In this document: positions 9,119 to 18,600 of the stretch, in pieces
Layout: every line of letters begins with the position of its first letter
Position numbering within the stretch: position 1 is the first letter of the stretch
Assembly (NCBI GenBank): GCA_905216095.1
Contig: CAJMSQ010000016.1
Coordinates: 1-54,025 of the forward strand
Reading direction: 5' to 3'
Length of the DNA stretch: 54,025 nucleotides
Source: an uncultured bacterium
GTDB taxonomy: Bacteria > Bacteroidota > Bacteroidia > Bacteroidales > Bacteroidaceae
The notes under the pieces: model-generated
Databases searched by the model: none
The model's input: the letters and a program-made list of their open reading frames with translations, nothing else
What the model was told of the DNA's origin: nothing
Translations under genes and position numbers: made by a program

Positions 9119-9289
9119 GTCTTATACGCACCGGCACGCGCCGGCCACGAACCCGGAAACGCCTGTCGGTCCTGTACGCGGACGCAAGAGCCGGCAACGC
9201 GGACGGGAAAGGCATCGGTCCGGAAGGGCGTTTAGGGAACGTAATATTTCTTTTTGGTTATTTTTATATGCCGTAAACTTGCAAATTCG

Positions 9290-9297
9290 TATCTTTG
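9290..9297 (+). promoter_or_regulatory. -7 box upstream of the Cys-rich gene
   Basis: A perfect TATCTTTG lies 59 bp before the ATG at 9357, which supports this small ORF being an expressed gene. Confidence 0.6.
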
Positions 9298-9356
9298 CGC
9301 CCAACAGCGGCAGAAGCGGCTGTCGCATAATATAAACCGTAAAAAGAGATACAGAA

Positions 9357-9644
9357 ATGAAGAAAATGATGACTTTGGCCGTCATGGCCGTATTTTGCGT
9401 AAGCCTCGGCGCGCAATGCCCCCAGAAGAAGTGCGAGAAGAAGTGCGAAAAGACCGAACAGTGCTGCAAAACGCAAAAGAAGGACTGCGGCAAGTGCGAC
9501 AAGAAGTGCAAAGACTGCACGAAGGCCTGCGCCAAGCAGTGCAAGAAGGGCGTAAAATGCACCGGAAAGGCTTGCCAGAAGAACCAGAAGGCTTGTCAGA
9601 AGCAGTGCAACAAGCTCTGCCCGCAGAACAAGCAGAAGAAATAA
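9357..9644 (+). CDS. Small secreted Cys/Lys-rich protein, 95 aa
   Basis: The first ~19 residues (MKKMMTLAVMAVFCVSLGA) are a signal peptide. The mature ~75 residues contain 16 cysteines and over 25 lysines, mostly as CxxC, CxxxC and CC spacings, with almost no hydrophobic residues. Known classes with this look are metallothionein-like proteins and disulfide-rich secreted peptides; I see no named domain. A Bacteroidetes -7 box upstream and a terminator downstream show it is an independent gene. Export plus high thiol and positive charge would fit metal or heme binding, or binding of anionic envelope polymers, but that is inference. The lipobox is poor, so it is probably soluble. Confidence 0.75.
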   Translation: MKKMMTLAVMAVFCVSLGAQCPQKKCEKKCEKTEQCCKTQKKDCGKCDKKCKDCTKACAKQCKKGVKCTGKACQKNQKACQKQCNKLCPQNKQKK

Positions 9645-9683
9645 GAACGGACACGGGGCAGACAGCCCCTGCCTACGGAACAG

Positions 9684-9728
9684 TGCAGGCGACCCGACGG
9701 AAAAATACGGGCCGCCTGCATATTTTTT
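9684..9728 (+). terminator. Terminator of the Cys-rich gene
   Basis: TGCAGGCG-CCCG (9684-9696) pairs with CGGG-CGCCTGCA (9708-9720), followed by TATTTTTT. Confidence 0.75.
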
Positions 9729-9812
9729 GCTTCGGCGACGGGCCGCGCGACACACGGTCTGCCGGCCGCAATTTTATCCCGCGGGCAATTTTAACACTTG
9801 CCTTGCGGCGAT

Positions 9813-10084
9813 TTAACAATTCTTGCTTTTGGCGGAAAAATGTTGTATCTTTGTAACAGCTGACAGGGCAGACCGCTAAAGTCTGCCCTGTTTTCGTACC
9901 GGCCGGGCGGGATTCCGGCGGATTTTGCCCGCGAAGAACGGAAAATTACATGGCATGTGGTTTTCAGCAGATGCCATGTAGTTTTTTTCAGATGGCTTGT
10001 AAGAAAAATTTTCTCCCTTCAACGAACAAATACCGCGGGCTTTCGCGCCACGAATTGTACACGAAAGTTAAAAATGTTAAAGTC
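9813..10084 (+). repeat. Dispersed promoter-hairpin-palindrome element, copy B
   Basis: The head block is 9813-9853, with TTG at 9823-9825, then 20 bp, then TATCTTTG at 9846-9853. The hairpin is CAGGGCAGAC (9864-9873) with GTCTGCCCTG (9881-9890) plus T4. Palindrome units start at 9946, 9967 and 9988, exactly 21 bp apart. The tail block AGTTAAAAATGTTAAAGTC is at 10066-10084. Upstream, 9789-9811 is a degenerate duplicate of the head start (TTTTAACACTTGCCTT..CGGCGA). The copy lies between convergent genes and its tail ends 18 bp from the stop of the permease gene. Confidence 0.82.
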
Positions 10085-10101
10085 GGGTGTGCGCCATGTG
10101 G

Positions 10102-11178
10102 CTAACACGCTTCGAAAGGTGTGCCGACGACGTAGTGTTTGTAGTACCTGAGTGTCAGTGTCGTGACGGGCAGGGCGATAATCAGACCGATAATGCCGAA
10201 CAGCGAGCCGCCGATGGAGAGCGACAGGAGGATGATGGCGGGCGAAAGGCCCATGATTTTCCCCATGATGCGGGGCGTGACGACGGCGTCCTGAATGATT
10301 TGCACGACAATGTATACCAGGAGCGCGCTACCTATGAGCAGCCAGAAATTTTGTCCCGTGTCGGCGGCACGCAGCAGGGCCAGGATGGTGGCGGGAAGCA
10401 GGCCGGCCACCTGGAGATAGGGGACAAAGCTGATGATGCCGATGAAACAGCCGAGAGCCAGGGGCATGGGGAAGCCGACAAGCAGGAAACCCAGGGTGAA
10501 AAGCACGCAATTGCTCAGCGCGATGCCGCATTGTCCGCGGAAGTATCCGCCCATGTAGTGGCCGATGTCGTTTACGATTTGCCGGGCCACGGGACGACGG
10601 CGGACGGGCACGTAGGAAATCCAGCCTTGCGCGCACTTGTCGTAATCCATCATGAGGAAAAAGAGGTAGAGCAGGGCGAAGAGCCACGCCACCATGTGGA
10701 TGACGGCATTGGCCGCCGAGGTAATCATTGCCCAGATGTGGGGTAGGATGTCCTTGATGACGGCCTGCAGGTTGCCCGACTGCAGGTAGCGGTTCAGGTC
10801 GGCTATGCGGATGTGCTCGTCCACGAATTCACGGACGCTCAAGGGTATGCCTGCGCTGTCACGGTCCTCGATGTAGTGGAGCACGACTTCCTCCAAGTGG
10901 TCGCATTCGTCGAGCATGGGCGGCACGCAAAGCCACAACAGGCCGGTCAGTGTGCCGACAAAGAGCACCAACGTGAGGATGACGCAGACGAAGCGGAAGC
11001 GCAGGCGGCACTTTTTCTGCAGGAAGTCCACGACAGGATTCAGCATATAGGCCAGTACGCCCGCTACCAGAAAGGGTATAATCACGCTACTGAGGCGGTT
11101 GAAGGTCCAACCCACCAGTATGATGAGGACCACGGAGACGAGTCCTCGTACAAAACGGTCGAAAGTGATAGGTTTCAT
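10102..11178 (-). CDS. AI-2E family transporter (PerM-like permease)
   Basis: A multi-pass inner-membrane protein of the AI-2 exporter/PerM family; members range from autoinducer export to Na+/H+ antiport, so the substrate is open. At 358 residues it has the normal length. About seven to eight membrane segments are visible: two at 10-50, one near 62-85, a soluble stretch (~90-150), then segments from ~155 to 345. Family-typical stretches are PFLVAGVLAYMLNPVVDFLQ and, in the C-terminal half, GPxPLALGCFIGIISFVPYLQ-like and PRIMGKIMGLSPAIILLSL. A minus-strand -7-like TATTTTTG lies upstream at 11336-11343. The 3' end borders repeat copy B. Confidence 0.9.
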   Translation of the reverse strand: MKPITFDRFVRGLVSVVLIILVGWTFNRLSSVIIPFLVAGVLAYMLNPVVDFLQKKCRLRFRFVCVILTLVLFVGTLTGLLWLCVPPMLDECDHLEEVVLHYIEDRDSAGIPLSVREFVDEHIRIADLNRYLQSGNLQAVIKDILPHIWAMITSAANAVIHMVAWLFALLYLFFLMMDYDKCAQGWISYVPVRRRPVARQIVNDIGHYMGGYFRGQCGIALSNCVLFTLGFLLVGFPMPLALGCFIGIISFVPYLQVAGLLPATILALLRAADTGQNFWLLIGSALLVYIVVQIIQDAVVTPRIMGKIMGLSPAIILLSLSIGGSLFGIIGLIIALPVTTLTLRYYKHYVVGTPFEAC

Positions 11179-11419
11179 GTCTAATAAGTTATGTAGTTTC
11201 TGTCAAGTCCGTTACGGGCGACCGCAGACGGCGGATTCTCCCCTCCCGATGCGGGCGGCGCGCCACTGCCCCGCCCTTCGGCGCACGCTCCGTGCACACC
11301 GCGTTCCGCACTGTCCGGTCGGCTCCGCGCCAATGCAAAAATAGCGATAAGTTTCACAAAAAAGCAAATAAGCATCCTTTTTGTTTGTCCCGCCTTTGAT
11401 AATTCTATAAATTTGCAGC

Positions 11420-12160
11420 ATGGGAATGCTCTATCTGGTGCCCACGCCGGTGGGAAATCTTGAGGACATCACGCTGCGCGCCCTGCGCATCCTGAAAGAA
11501 GCGGATGTCGTTCTGGCCGAAGACACGCGGACTTCGGGGCTGCTGTTGGCGCATTTCGAAATCAAGAGCCGGCTTTGTTCGCACCACAAGTTCAATGAAC
11601 ATCAGACCGCCTCGGCGTTTGCGGCGCGCATGGCCGCGGGCGAGGTGATGGCACTGGTCTCCGACGCCGGTACGCCGGGCATATCCGACCCCGGATTCAT
11701 GCTGGTGCGCGCCTGCATAGAGAAAGGTGTCGAGGTGCAGTGTCTTCCCGGCCCCACAGCCTTTGTCCCGGCGCTCGTAGCCTCGGGACTGCCTTGCGAC
11801 CGCTTCGTGTTCGAAGGCTTTCTGCCGCAGAAGAAGGGCCGGGCCACCCGTCTGCAGCAACTGTCTGCCGAGCCCCGCACCATTATTATATATGAGTCGC
11901 CCTACCGTGTGCTCAAGACGTTGGGCCAGTTTGCCGAGGTATTCGGCCCCGAGCGCCGGATAGCGGCCTGCAGGGAGCTATCCAAGCTACACGAAGAGTG
12001 CGTCCGCGGCACGGTGGCCGAGGTCAGGGCACATTTCGAGGCCAACGAGCCGCGCGGAGAATTCGTCCTCGTGGTCGAAGGCTGCCCCGAAACGAAAAAG
12101 AAAAGCACACGCGAAGAGAAAACTGACAAGAAAAAAGAAAAATATAAAGATTTCGACTGA
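11420..12160 (+). CDS. rsmI: 16S rRNA (cytidine-1402-2'-O)-methyltransferase
   Basis: RsmI methylates the 2'-OH of C1402 in 16S rRNA at the decoding centre. The 246-residue product begins with the signature LYLVPTPVGNLEDITLRAL, then AEDTRTSGLLL, SDAGTPGISDPGF and GPTAFVPALVASGLP, all hallmark tetrapyrrole-methylase-fold motifs. The last ~20 residues are an extremely Lys-rich tail (KKKSTREEKTDKKKEKYKD) not needed for the fold. A -7-like TAAATTTG lies 14 bp upstream of the ATG. The stop is 1 bp before the next ATG (12162), so it is in an operon with the following lipoprotein gene. Confidence 0.94.
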   Translation: MGMLYLVPTPVGNLEDITLRALRILKEADVVLAEDTRTSGLLLAHFEIKSRLCSHHKFNEHQTASAFAARMAAGEVMALVSDAGTPGISDPGFMLVRACIEKGVEVQCLPGPTAFVPALVASGLPCDRFVFEGFLPQKKGRATRLQQLSAEPRTIIIYESPYRVLKTLGQFAEVFGPERRIAACRELSKLHEECVRGTVAEVRAHFEANEPRGEFVLVVEGCPETKKKSTREEKTDKKKEKYKDFD

Positions 12161-12161
12161 T

Positions 12162-13025
12162 ATGAAGAAGATTTTAATTTTCGCAGCCGCCGCGCTGCTG
12201 CTTTCCGGCTGCCAGTCCAAGAGAGAGAAGAACGAGATTGAAGACAGGTCAAAGGCAACTATTGACTCCTTGCAGTCCGTTATCGCACAGAGCAACAGCG
12301 AGTCGGAAGACATGGCCAAGACCATCCAGCAGATACAAGACGGTTTCCGCCAGATAAACGAGGCCGAGAACCGCGTAACCGTGAGCCAGACCGAAGGGGA
12401 TGACCGGCAAGTCATCATCGAGAACATGGAATTCATCCAGCAGACCCTGAAACTGAACCGTCAGCGCATAGCCGACCTGCACCAGCAGCTGCGTAATGCG
12501 AACCAAACCAATAAGGAGGCGAAGTCGGCCTATGAAAGAATGGTCGATGAGTTCAATCTGCAGCTCGAAGCCAAGAGACGCGACATCGAAACCCTGCGCC
12601 AGCAACTGGCCGAAAAGGACATAACGATTGCCGAACAGGGAAACAAGATTTCCGAACTCAGCGAAAATGTCGAGGACCTCACGGTAAAGAATGCCGAAAA
12701 GGAACGTACCGTCGCCGAACAGGACAAACAGATGCACACGGCATGGTATGTATTCGGCACGAAAAAGGAACTGCGCGAGCAGAAAATCCTTGAAAAGAAC
12801 GATGCCATGCGTTCCGCCGGCGCCAACAAGGAATATTTCACGAAGATAGACACACGTGTGACGAAGTCGGTCAAGCTCTATTCCAAGAGTGCCGAGATAA
12901 AGACCTCGCACCCCGCAGGCTCTTACTCGTTGGAGAAGGATGCGCAGGGCCAGTACACGCTCCGCATCACCGACCCCGACGCCTTCTGGAGCGTCAGCCG
13001 CTATCTGGTCGTCGTTGTCAAGTAA
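12162..13025 (+). CDS. Coiled-coil lipoprotein, Cbp1-like
   Basis: The N terminus is a lipoprotein signal (MKKILIFAAAALLLSGC, lipidated Cys17), so the product is anchored to a membrane. Residues ~25-190 are heptad-rich coiled coil with IQDGFRQINEAENRVT and a Gln/Glu-rich rod. The C-terminal ~90 residues form a conserved globular end (HTAWYVFGTKKELREQ..EYFTKIDTRV..SAEIKTSHPAGSY..RITDPDAFW). This plan and end segment match what I remember of the Bacteroides Cbp1 collagen-binding adhesin family; binding of collagen by this copy is unproven. It starts 1 bp after rsmI and is probably cotranscribed. A long hairpin follows at 13043. Confidence 0.85.
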   Translation: MKKILIFAAAALLLSGCQSKREKNEIEDRSKATIDSLQSVIAQSNSESEDMAKTIQQIQDGFRQINEAENRVTVSQTEGDDRQVIIENMEFIQQTLKLNRQRIADLHQQLRNANQTNKEAKSAYERMVDEFNLQLEAKRRDIETLRQQLAEKDITIAEQGNKISELSENVEDLTVKNAEKERTVAEQDKQMHTAWYVFGTKKELREQKILEKNDAMRSAGANKEYFTKIDTRVTKSVKLYSKSAEIKTSHPAGSYSLEKDAQGQYTLRITDPDAFWSVSRYLVVVVK

Positions 13026-13042
13026 TTTCATCCTCCCTATCG

Positions 13043-13082
13043 GCGTCTGTCCGGCGGAATCCCTATTCTGCGGGACAGACGC
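13043..13082 (+). terminator. Long hairpin between two lipoprotein genes
   Basis: GCGTCTGTCC (13043-13052) pairs with GGACAGACGC (13073-13082), and the interior GC-GAAT/ATTC-GC extends the stem. The U-tract is poor, so it could be a partial terminator or RNA-stability element. Confidence 0.55.
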
Positions 13083-13103
13083 TCCGTCTTAAATCAGATT
13101 ATC

Positions 13104-13748
13104 ATGAAGAAACTCCTCTTTTCCTTACTCTCCGTCGTCATTCTGTCGAGCGGCTGCACGTCCAGCCAGTTTGTAGGCGTCACTACGGGCAGCATGGTGG
13201 GCGGCATGTTCGGGTCGAGCGTCGGCGGCATATTCGGAGGCTACCGCGGGGCCGACGTGGGCAATGCCATCGGCATGTTGGCCGGCGGCGCCATAGGGGC
13301 AGCCGTCACGAGCGAGCGGTCCGCACGCACCGAAAGCTATGACGGTGTCGAATACGGGGGCTACCGCGAAGATGTCCGCTATGACAACGAGGCCTATACA
13401 GGTTCCGACTGGGGCTACCTCGAAGTGACGGGCGTCCGCTTCTCGGATGCCAACGAGAACCACCGGCTCGATGCCGGCGAACGGGCTTTCCTCACCATGG
13501 AAATCTATAACCGCGGCGACCGCACCCTTCGTAACATCGCGCCGCACATATCCTGCAGCAACCGTCGCGTGATTATTTCCCCGCCGGCCATTGTCAGTGC
13601 CCTGGAGTCGGGACAGGGATTCCGCTACCAGGCGGAAATCATCGCCCCCGAGCGCATCAAGGATGACACGTTCACCTTCAGCGTGGCCTTTGGCGAGGGC
13701 AAGCGGAAAGTCACGGCCAAGTCGTTCCGCATCCGCACGGCCCGCTGA
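13104..13748 (+). CDS. Glycine-zipper lipoprotein, 214 aa
   Basis: It has a lipoprotein signal peptide with lipobox SSGC (Cys18). Residues 25-75 are a glycine-zipper segment (GSMVGGMFGSSVGGIFGGYRG, then GNAIGMLAGGAIGAAV), the kind of GxxxG helix pair that inserts into or oligomerises on membranes. Residues ~105-214 form a beta-rich domain (GYLEVTGVRFSDANENHRLD, then an Ig-like run) ending in a strand FGEGKRKVTAKSF. The DANENHRLDAGERAFL stretch resembles an acidic, possibly Ca2+-binding, loop. The role is unknown; it is probably an outer-membrane-associated structural lipoprotein. Confidence 0.8.
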   Translation: MKKLLFSLLSVVILSSGCTSSQFVGVTTGSMVGGMFGSSVGGIFGGYRGADVGNAIGMLAGGAIGAAVTSERSARTESYDGVEYGGYREDVRYDNEAYTGSDWGYLEVTGVRFSDANENHRLDAGERAFLTMEIYNRGDRTLRNIAPHISCSNRRVIISPPAIVSALESGQGFRYQAEIIAPERIKDDTFTFSVAFGEGKRKVTAKSFRIRTAR

Positions 13749-13804
13749 GCGGCGGATGGCTTCCGCCTCAGCCGCAATCCCTCCTACCGACCTTTCATAG
13801 AGAC

Positions 13805-15154
13805 ATGTACCGGACACTAAGGCCGCACTACCGCGCCACGCTGCGCATCGGACTTCCCATCGCCGTGGGGCAGGTGGGCGTCATCGTCATGGGGTTTGCC
13901 GACACCATGATGGTGGGCCATTATTCCACATCCGCGCTGGCGGCAGCCTCTTTTGTCAATAACTTGTTCACGCTTGTGACGTTCCTGATGATGGGATACT
14001 CCTACGGGCTTACCCCGCTGGTGAGCGCGGCCTGCGGACGCGGCAATCCCGACGAGGCCGGCAAGGTGTTCCGGAATGCCTTGTCCGCCAACGTGGCCTA
14101 CGGTCTGTTGCTGCTGACGGGCATGGGCGTGCTCTTTTTCTTCATTGACGGCATGGGACAACCCGCGGAAATCATCCCGCTCGTACGTCCGTACTATTTA
14201 GTCGTGTTGTGCTCCATGCTTTTCGTCCTGTTGTTCAACGTACTCCGCCAGTTCACCGACGGAACCGCCGACACGGCGTCGGGCATGTGGAGCCTGCTGG
14301 CCGGCAACGGGCTGAACATCGTCGGCAACTACCTGCTGATTTACGGCATCGGCCCGTTTCCCGAACTGGGACTGCTCGGAGCGGGCATCTCCACCCTTTT
14401 CGCACGCATCTTCACGGCAGTCATGCTTTGCGGCATCGTCATGTGGCGCAAACGCTATGCGGCCTATCGTGCCGGTTTCCGCCACGCCCGCACCACTGCC
14501 GGCGGTGTGGCGCACATCAATTCGATTTCGCTCCCGGTTTCCCTGCAGATGGGCATGGAAACCGGCTCGTTCACGTTCAGCGCCATCATGGCCGGCTGGC
14601 TGGGAATGGTCGAACAGGCCGCATTCCAGGTCATGGTAACGGTCGGAACGCTCGGATTCCTCTTTTATTACAGTTTCGGCGCGGCCATGAGCATCCGTGT
14701 CGCCGCCTTTGTCGGTTCCGGCGACTGGTTGCGCGTGCGTTCGGCCGCGCAGGCCGGCACCCACATCCTCGCAGTCATGGCCTCGATTTCCTCGCTCGCC
14801 TTTTTGCTTTTTGCCCGCCCGCTCATCTGCTGCTTCACGTCGGACCCGCTCGTGCTGGCCACGTCGATGATGCTCATCGGGCCGTTGCTGCTCTACCAGT
14901 TCGGCGACGCCATGCAGATTTGCTTTGCCAACGCGCTGCGCGGAACGGCCCACGTGAAGCCCATGATGTGGATAGCCTTTGTCAGCTACGTTCTGGTAGG
15001 CATTCCCGCGGGCTGGCTGTTGGGCTTCCCCTTCGGACTGGGCATCCGCGGTGTCTTCTTGGCTTTCTCGGTCGGCCTGTTCACGGCCGCCGCCCTGTTT
15101 TACCAGCGTTTCCGCCACGTGCTGCGGGCCAATCTCCACCACGCGGCGGCGTGA
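13805..15154 (+). CDS. MATE family multidrug/cation exporter
   Basis: A NorM-like antiporter of the multi antimicrobial extrusion family, located in the inner membrane and driven by Na+ or H+. The 449 residues fit twelve membrane helices. The first half starts RIGLPIAVGQVGVIVMGFADTMMVGHYSTSALAAAS, the classic MATE opening, and the second half opens with SLPVSLQMGMETGSFTFSAIMAGWLG. The substrate is not predictable. It begins 56 bp after the preceding lipoprotein gene with no obvious promoter between. Repeat copy C lies directly downstream. Confidence 0.93.
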   Translation: MYRTLRPHYRATLRIGLPIAVGQVGVIVMGFADTMMVGHYSTSALAAASFVNNLFTLVTFLMMGYSYGLTPLVSAACGRGNPDEAGKVFRNALSANVAYGLLLLTGMGVLFFFIDGMGQPAEIIPLVRPYYLVVLCSMLFVLLFNVLRQFTDGTADTASGMWSLLAGNGLNIVGNYLLIYGIGPFPELGLLGAGISTLFARIFTAVMLCGIVMWRKRYAAYRAGFRHARTTAGGVAHINSISLPVSLQMGMETGSFTFSAIMAGWLGMVEQAAFQVMVTVGTLGFLFYYSFGAAMSIRVAAFVGSGDWLRVRSAAQAGTHILAVMASISSLAFLLFARPLICCFTSDPLVLATSMMLIGPLLLYQFGDAMQICFANALRGTAHVKPMMWIAFVSYVLVGIPAGWLLGFPFGLGIRGVFLAFSVGLFTAAALFYQRFRHVLRANLHHAAA

Positions 15155-15232
15155 AAGTCCGGCAGGAGCAGTCTCTCCCCGACGCTCGCCTGCCGTCCTC
15201 CCGATTATCCATATCGTTTATCTACGGTGATT

Positions 15233-15483
15233 TTAACATTTCTTGCTTTTGGCCGAAAAATGTATTATCTTTGTACTGCGAAAGCACGGGGACGGCGTTA
15301 AACCGTCCCTTTTTCGTGTCCGCAAGCCCGTTTCAGGGAGAAACCGGCCCTATTTTAGAATTTCCTACATGGCTTGTAGTTCGAACTACATGGCATGTAG
15401 TATTTTCCGGCCCTGCATATACGGGAAACTACAAGGCATGTACGCCGTCCCGAAAGTGAGTGAAAGTTAAAAATGTTAATGTC
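15233..15483 (+). repeat. Dispersed promoter-hairpin-palindrome element, copy C
   Basis: The head is 15233-15273 (TTG 15243-15245, then 20 bp, TATCTTTG 15266-15273). A mini-hairpin TGC-GAAA-GCA (15277-15286) is followed by the terminator GGGACGG (15289-15295)/CCGTCCC (15303-15309) plus T5. AAGCCCGTTTCAGGG follows. Palindromes CTACATGGCTTGTAG (15365-15379) and CTACATGGCATGTAG (15386-15400) are 21 bp apart, and CTACAAGGCATGTAC is at 15429-15443. The tail is AGTTAAAAATGTTAATGTC at 15465-15483. The length of 251 bp is exactly that of copy D, which it matches throughout. Confidence 0.85.
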
Positions 15484-15651
15484 AGGTGCGCGTTCCGCAT
15501 ACTCCCGTAAGGATATTTGTGACCTGTCCGGCACGAAGAAAAGGAAAAAACGGGACAACCGGCATTTTATTCAAAATTATTCGGCAACCGATGACAACGC
15601 TTCCGATGCTTTGTCGTATCTTTAACGCCGAAAAACCAAAATATCCTTTTC

Positions 15652-18600
15652 ATGAAAAACAGACCGAGCCTCGTCGCAACGCTTATACTGGCGTTCGTCC
15701 TCTCCCTGCCCGCCGTCGGACAGACGGACTGGGACAGAAAAAAATACCCTGACTATTCCCCACGCCTGAAGCCCTCGTTGTCGCTCATGCCGAAAGCCGC
15801 CAAGACGGCACGGCCCGTACGGGTGAACAATGCCGAAACGGTTTACTTCCCTCCTGTGTTCAACCAGGACGGCGGTTCCTGCGGCTCGGCATCGCGCATC
15901 GCCTATATGTTCAATTACGAAATCAATGCCCTGCGCGGTCTTGACGGCTCACTCGCCGAGAACCAGTACCCCACACACTTCACATGGCTGCTGACCAACA
16001 GCGGGTCGAGCAAGGACGCCATGGCCATAGCCAACGGTATACCCAATGTGCCGACTTACGGCGGCCGGACCTATTCCCGCCAGTTCGGAAACCAGGACTG
16101 CGCCGACCCGGACTTCGGCTGGATGAACGGATACGACAAGTGGTATGCCGCCATGTGCAACCGCCTCGGACGTACCGCCAACTTCCCCCTGTCCGTCGCC
16201 ACGGAAGAGGGCCGCGAGGCCGTGAAAAACTGGCTTTGGAACCACAACGGCGACCCTGACTTCAAGGCCGGCGGCGTTTGCGGCATCGGCGTGGCCTCGA
16301 CCGGTATATGGAAGAACATCCCCTCCACGGACGTGAACGACGAACTCGGCGTCACAGGACAGTATTTCGTGCAGAGCTGGGGCGAAAGAGTGGACCACGC
16401 GCTGACCATCGTGGGCTACGACGACCGCATCGAGTTCGACCTCGACGGCAACGGTGTGGCCGGCGAAAAGGACAAGGACGAAGTCGGCGCCTGGATTATC
16501 GTGAACTCGTGGGGCTCGGGCTGGTGTAACCGCGGATTCATATATTGCCCCTACAAGAACGCCGTCACGACGGGCAACAGCACGGATTATTACAGCCCCG
16601 AGGTATATCACATACGCAAGGACTACCGTCCGCTGCGCACGCTCAAGATAAAGATGGACTACTCCAAGCGCAGCGAACTGTGCCTGTCGGCCGGCATCGC
16701 GGCGGACCTTTCCGCCACCGCCCCCGAGCGCACCGTGCGCATGGAACACTTCAAGTATGCCGGCGATGGCGACGGCAACGGCGCCGATGCAGAGACACCC
16801 ATGCTCGGACGCTGGGCCGACGGGCTGCACTTTGAGCCGATGGAGTTCGGATATGACCTGACCGACCTCTCGGCCGCCTACGACCGGCGACGGCCGCTGA
16901 AGTATTTCTTCATCATCGACACCAAGGCACAGGCTTCCGGACAGGGAAAAATCCACGAATGCGCGCTGATGGACTATGAGTTCGACCCGGAGGGCATCGA
17001 ACTGCCTTTCGACATGGCCGGCTCTGGCGTAACCATCGAGAACAAAGGCAAACGCACCATCATCTCCGTCATAGCCGCCGGCGAGCCCCTGAACGCTCCG
17101 CGCAACCTGGCGGCCGATGGCAGCGGCTTCGCGTGGGACGCACCCGCGCCGTCACCCTACGCGCTGAAGGCCTATAATATATATAAAGGAAACAGCCTGT
17201 CGGCACGTCTGGACGCCACAGCCGTCCGCTTTGACGAGGCTTCGGGCGGCGCAGACCATGAGATAGCTGCCGTCTACGACTATAACGGCACCGAATTCGA
17301 GTCGGCCCGCGTAGCCGTTCCCAAGGCTCCCGCCACCGGAAAAGCGCCTGCCGCCAACTCCGTGCGCCGTTTCGTGAACTCGGGCTTCGCGGTGAAGAAC
17401 CTTTTCACCTCATTCCTCCCCGCCGCCACGATTGAATACTGGCTCAAGCCCACGACGTGCACCAACTGGAACCAGCAAATGGGACCGGGATGGAACAGAG
17501 GCTTCATGTCGCACACAACAAATGCCGGCGAATTCGTGGCCGGCTGGAACACAACCGACCGTCTGACAACCGCTCCCGGCACATTGGAAGCGGGGAAATG
17601 GGCACACGTGGCCGTTGTCGTGGACGGAGGACATCTGACCGCCTACATAAACGGCAACAAAGCCGGGGAGATAGAAACCAACCAGACGGGAATCAACGCC
17701 TTTGGCGACTTCTACATCGGCACGGGCGGAACAAACTACGGCATAAACGGCATGATGGACGAACTGCGCGTATGGGACACGGCACGCTCCGAACGCGAAA
17801 TCCGGCAAATGATGTATGCCGAGGTGGCCGACCCCACGGATACGCCTCACCTCATGCTCGAACTGAAAATGGACGAGGACGGTACGGTAGCGCCGGTCGA
17901 TGCTACGGGCAACCACACCACGCAACTGTTCTCCGGCACACAGTCCCGTAACGCCGACAACACCTTGCTGGTCGATACACGCCCCCTCAAGGCGGAATTT
18001 GCCCTGCCTTCGGCATCGGTCACCGCTGGCACGGATGTCGTTCCCCACAACAACTCTTCGGCAAACAGCGTCCGCTGGATATGGCGTGTAGAGGGAGAGG
18101 AGAAGACATACGAGGCCGACGAGCCCGTCCTCGTGTTCGACGCACCGGGCAAGTATATGCTGCACCTCACCGCCTATGACATGGCCGGCAACTCCGACGA
18201 GACATCCGCCGAAGTCACGGTAGTTGCCCCCGCCCTGCCCGTTGCCGGATTCAAAGTCTATCCCGACATCGTTTCCGTGGGACGCCGCGTCAGCTTCATC
18301 AACACCTCGGAACCGGCAGAAGGCTGCCGCTACGAATGGAGTATGCCCGGCGCCGTCACAGACAAGGCCTCGTCGCTCAATGCCGCCACTACCTACGACA
18401 AGGCCGGCGAATACGTCGTCACGCTCAAGGCGACCAACGCCGCCGGAAGCCATGAAGTGCGCCACACCATCACGGTACACGAAAAAGCCCCCGAGGCCGA
18501 CTTCGAAGTTACGCCGGGCGTGCTGCTCAAAGGCGGCAGCGTGACGCTCAGCGACCGCAGCACGAACCAGCCGGAAGCCATCCACTGGCGCGTGTCCAAC

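Noticed and set aside
10087..10746. 219-residue plus-strand frame opposite the AI-2E permease
   Set aside because: Asp/Gln/His-rich composition, antisense to clear membrane helices; it begins in repeat copy B.
11187..11335. GC-rich stretch between the permease and rsmI as a structured RNA
   Set aside because: No convincing long hairpin or known motif; only a -7-like box for the permease is supportable.
14198..15142. 314-residue minus-strand frame opposite the MATE gene
   Set aside because: Antisense shadow of twelve well-formed membrane helices.
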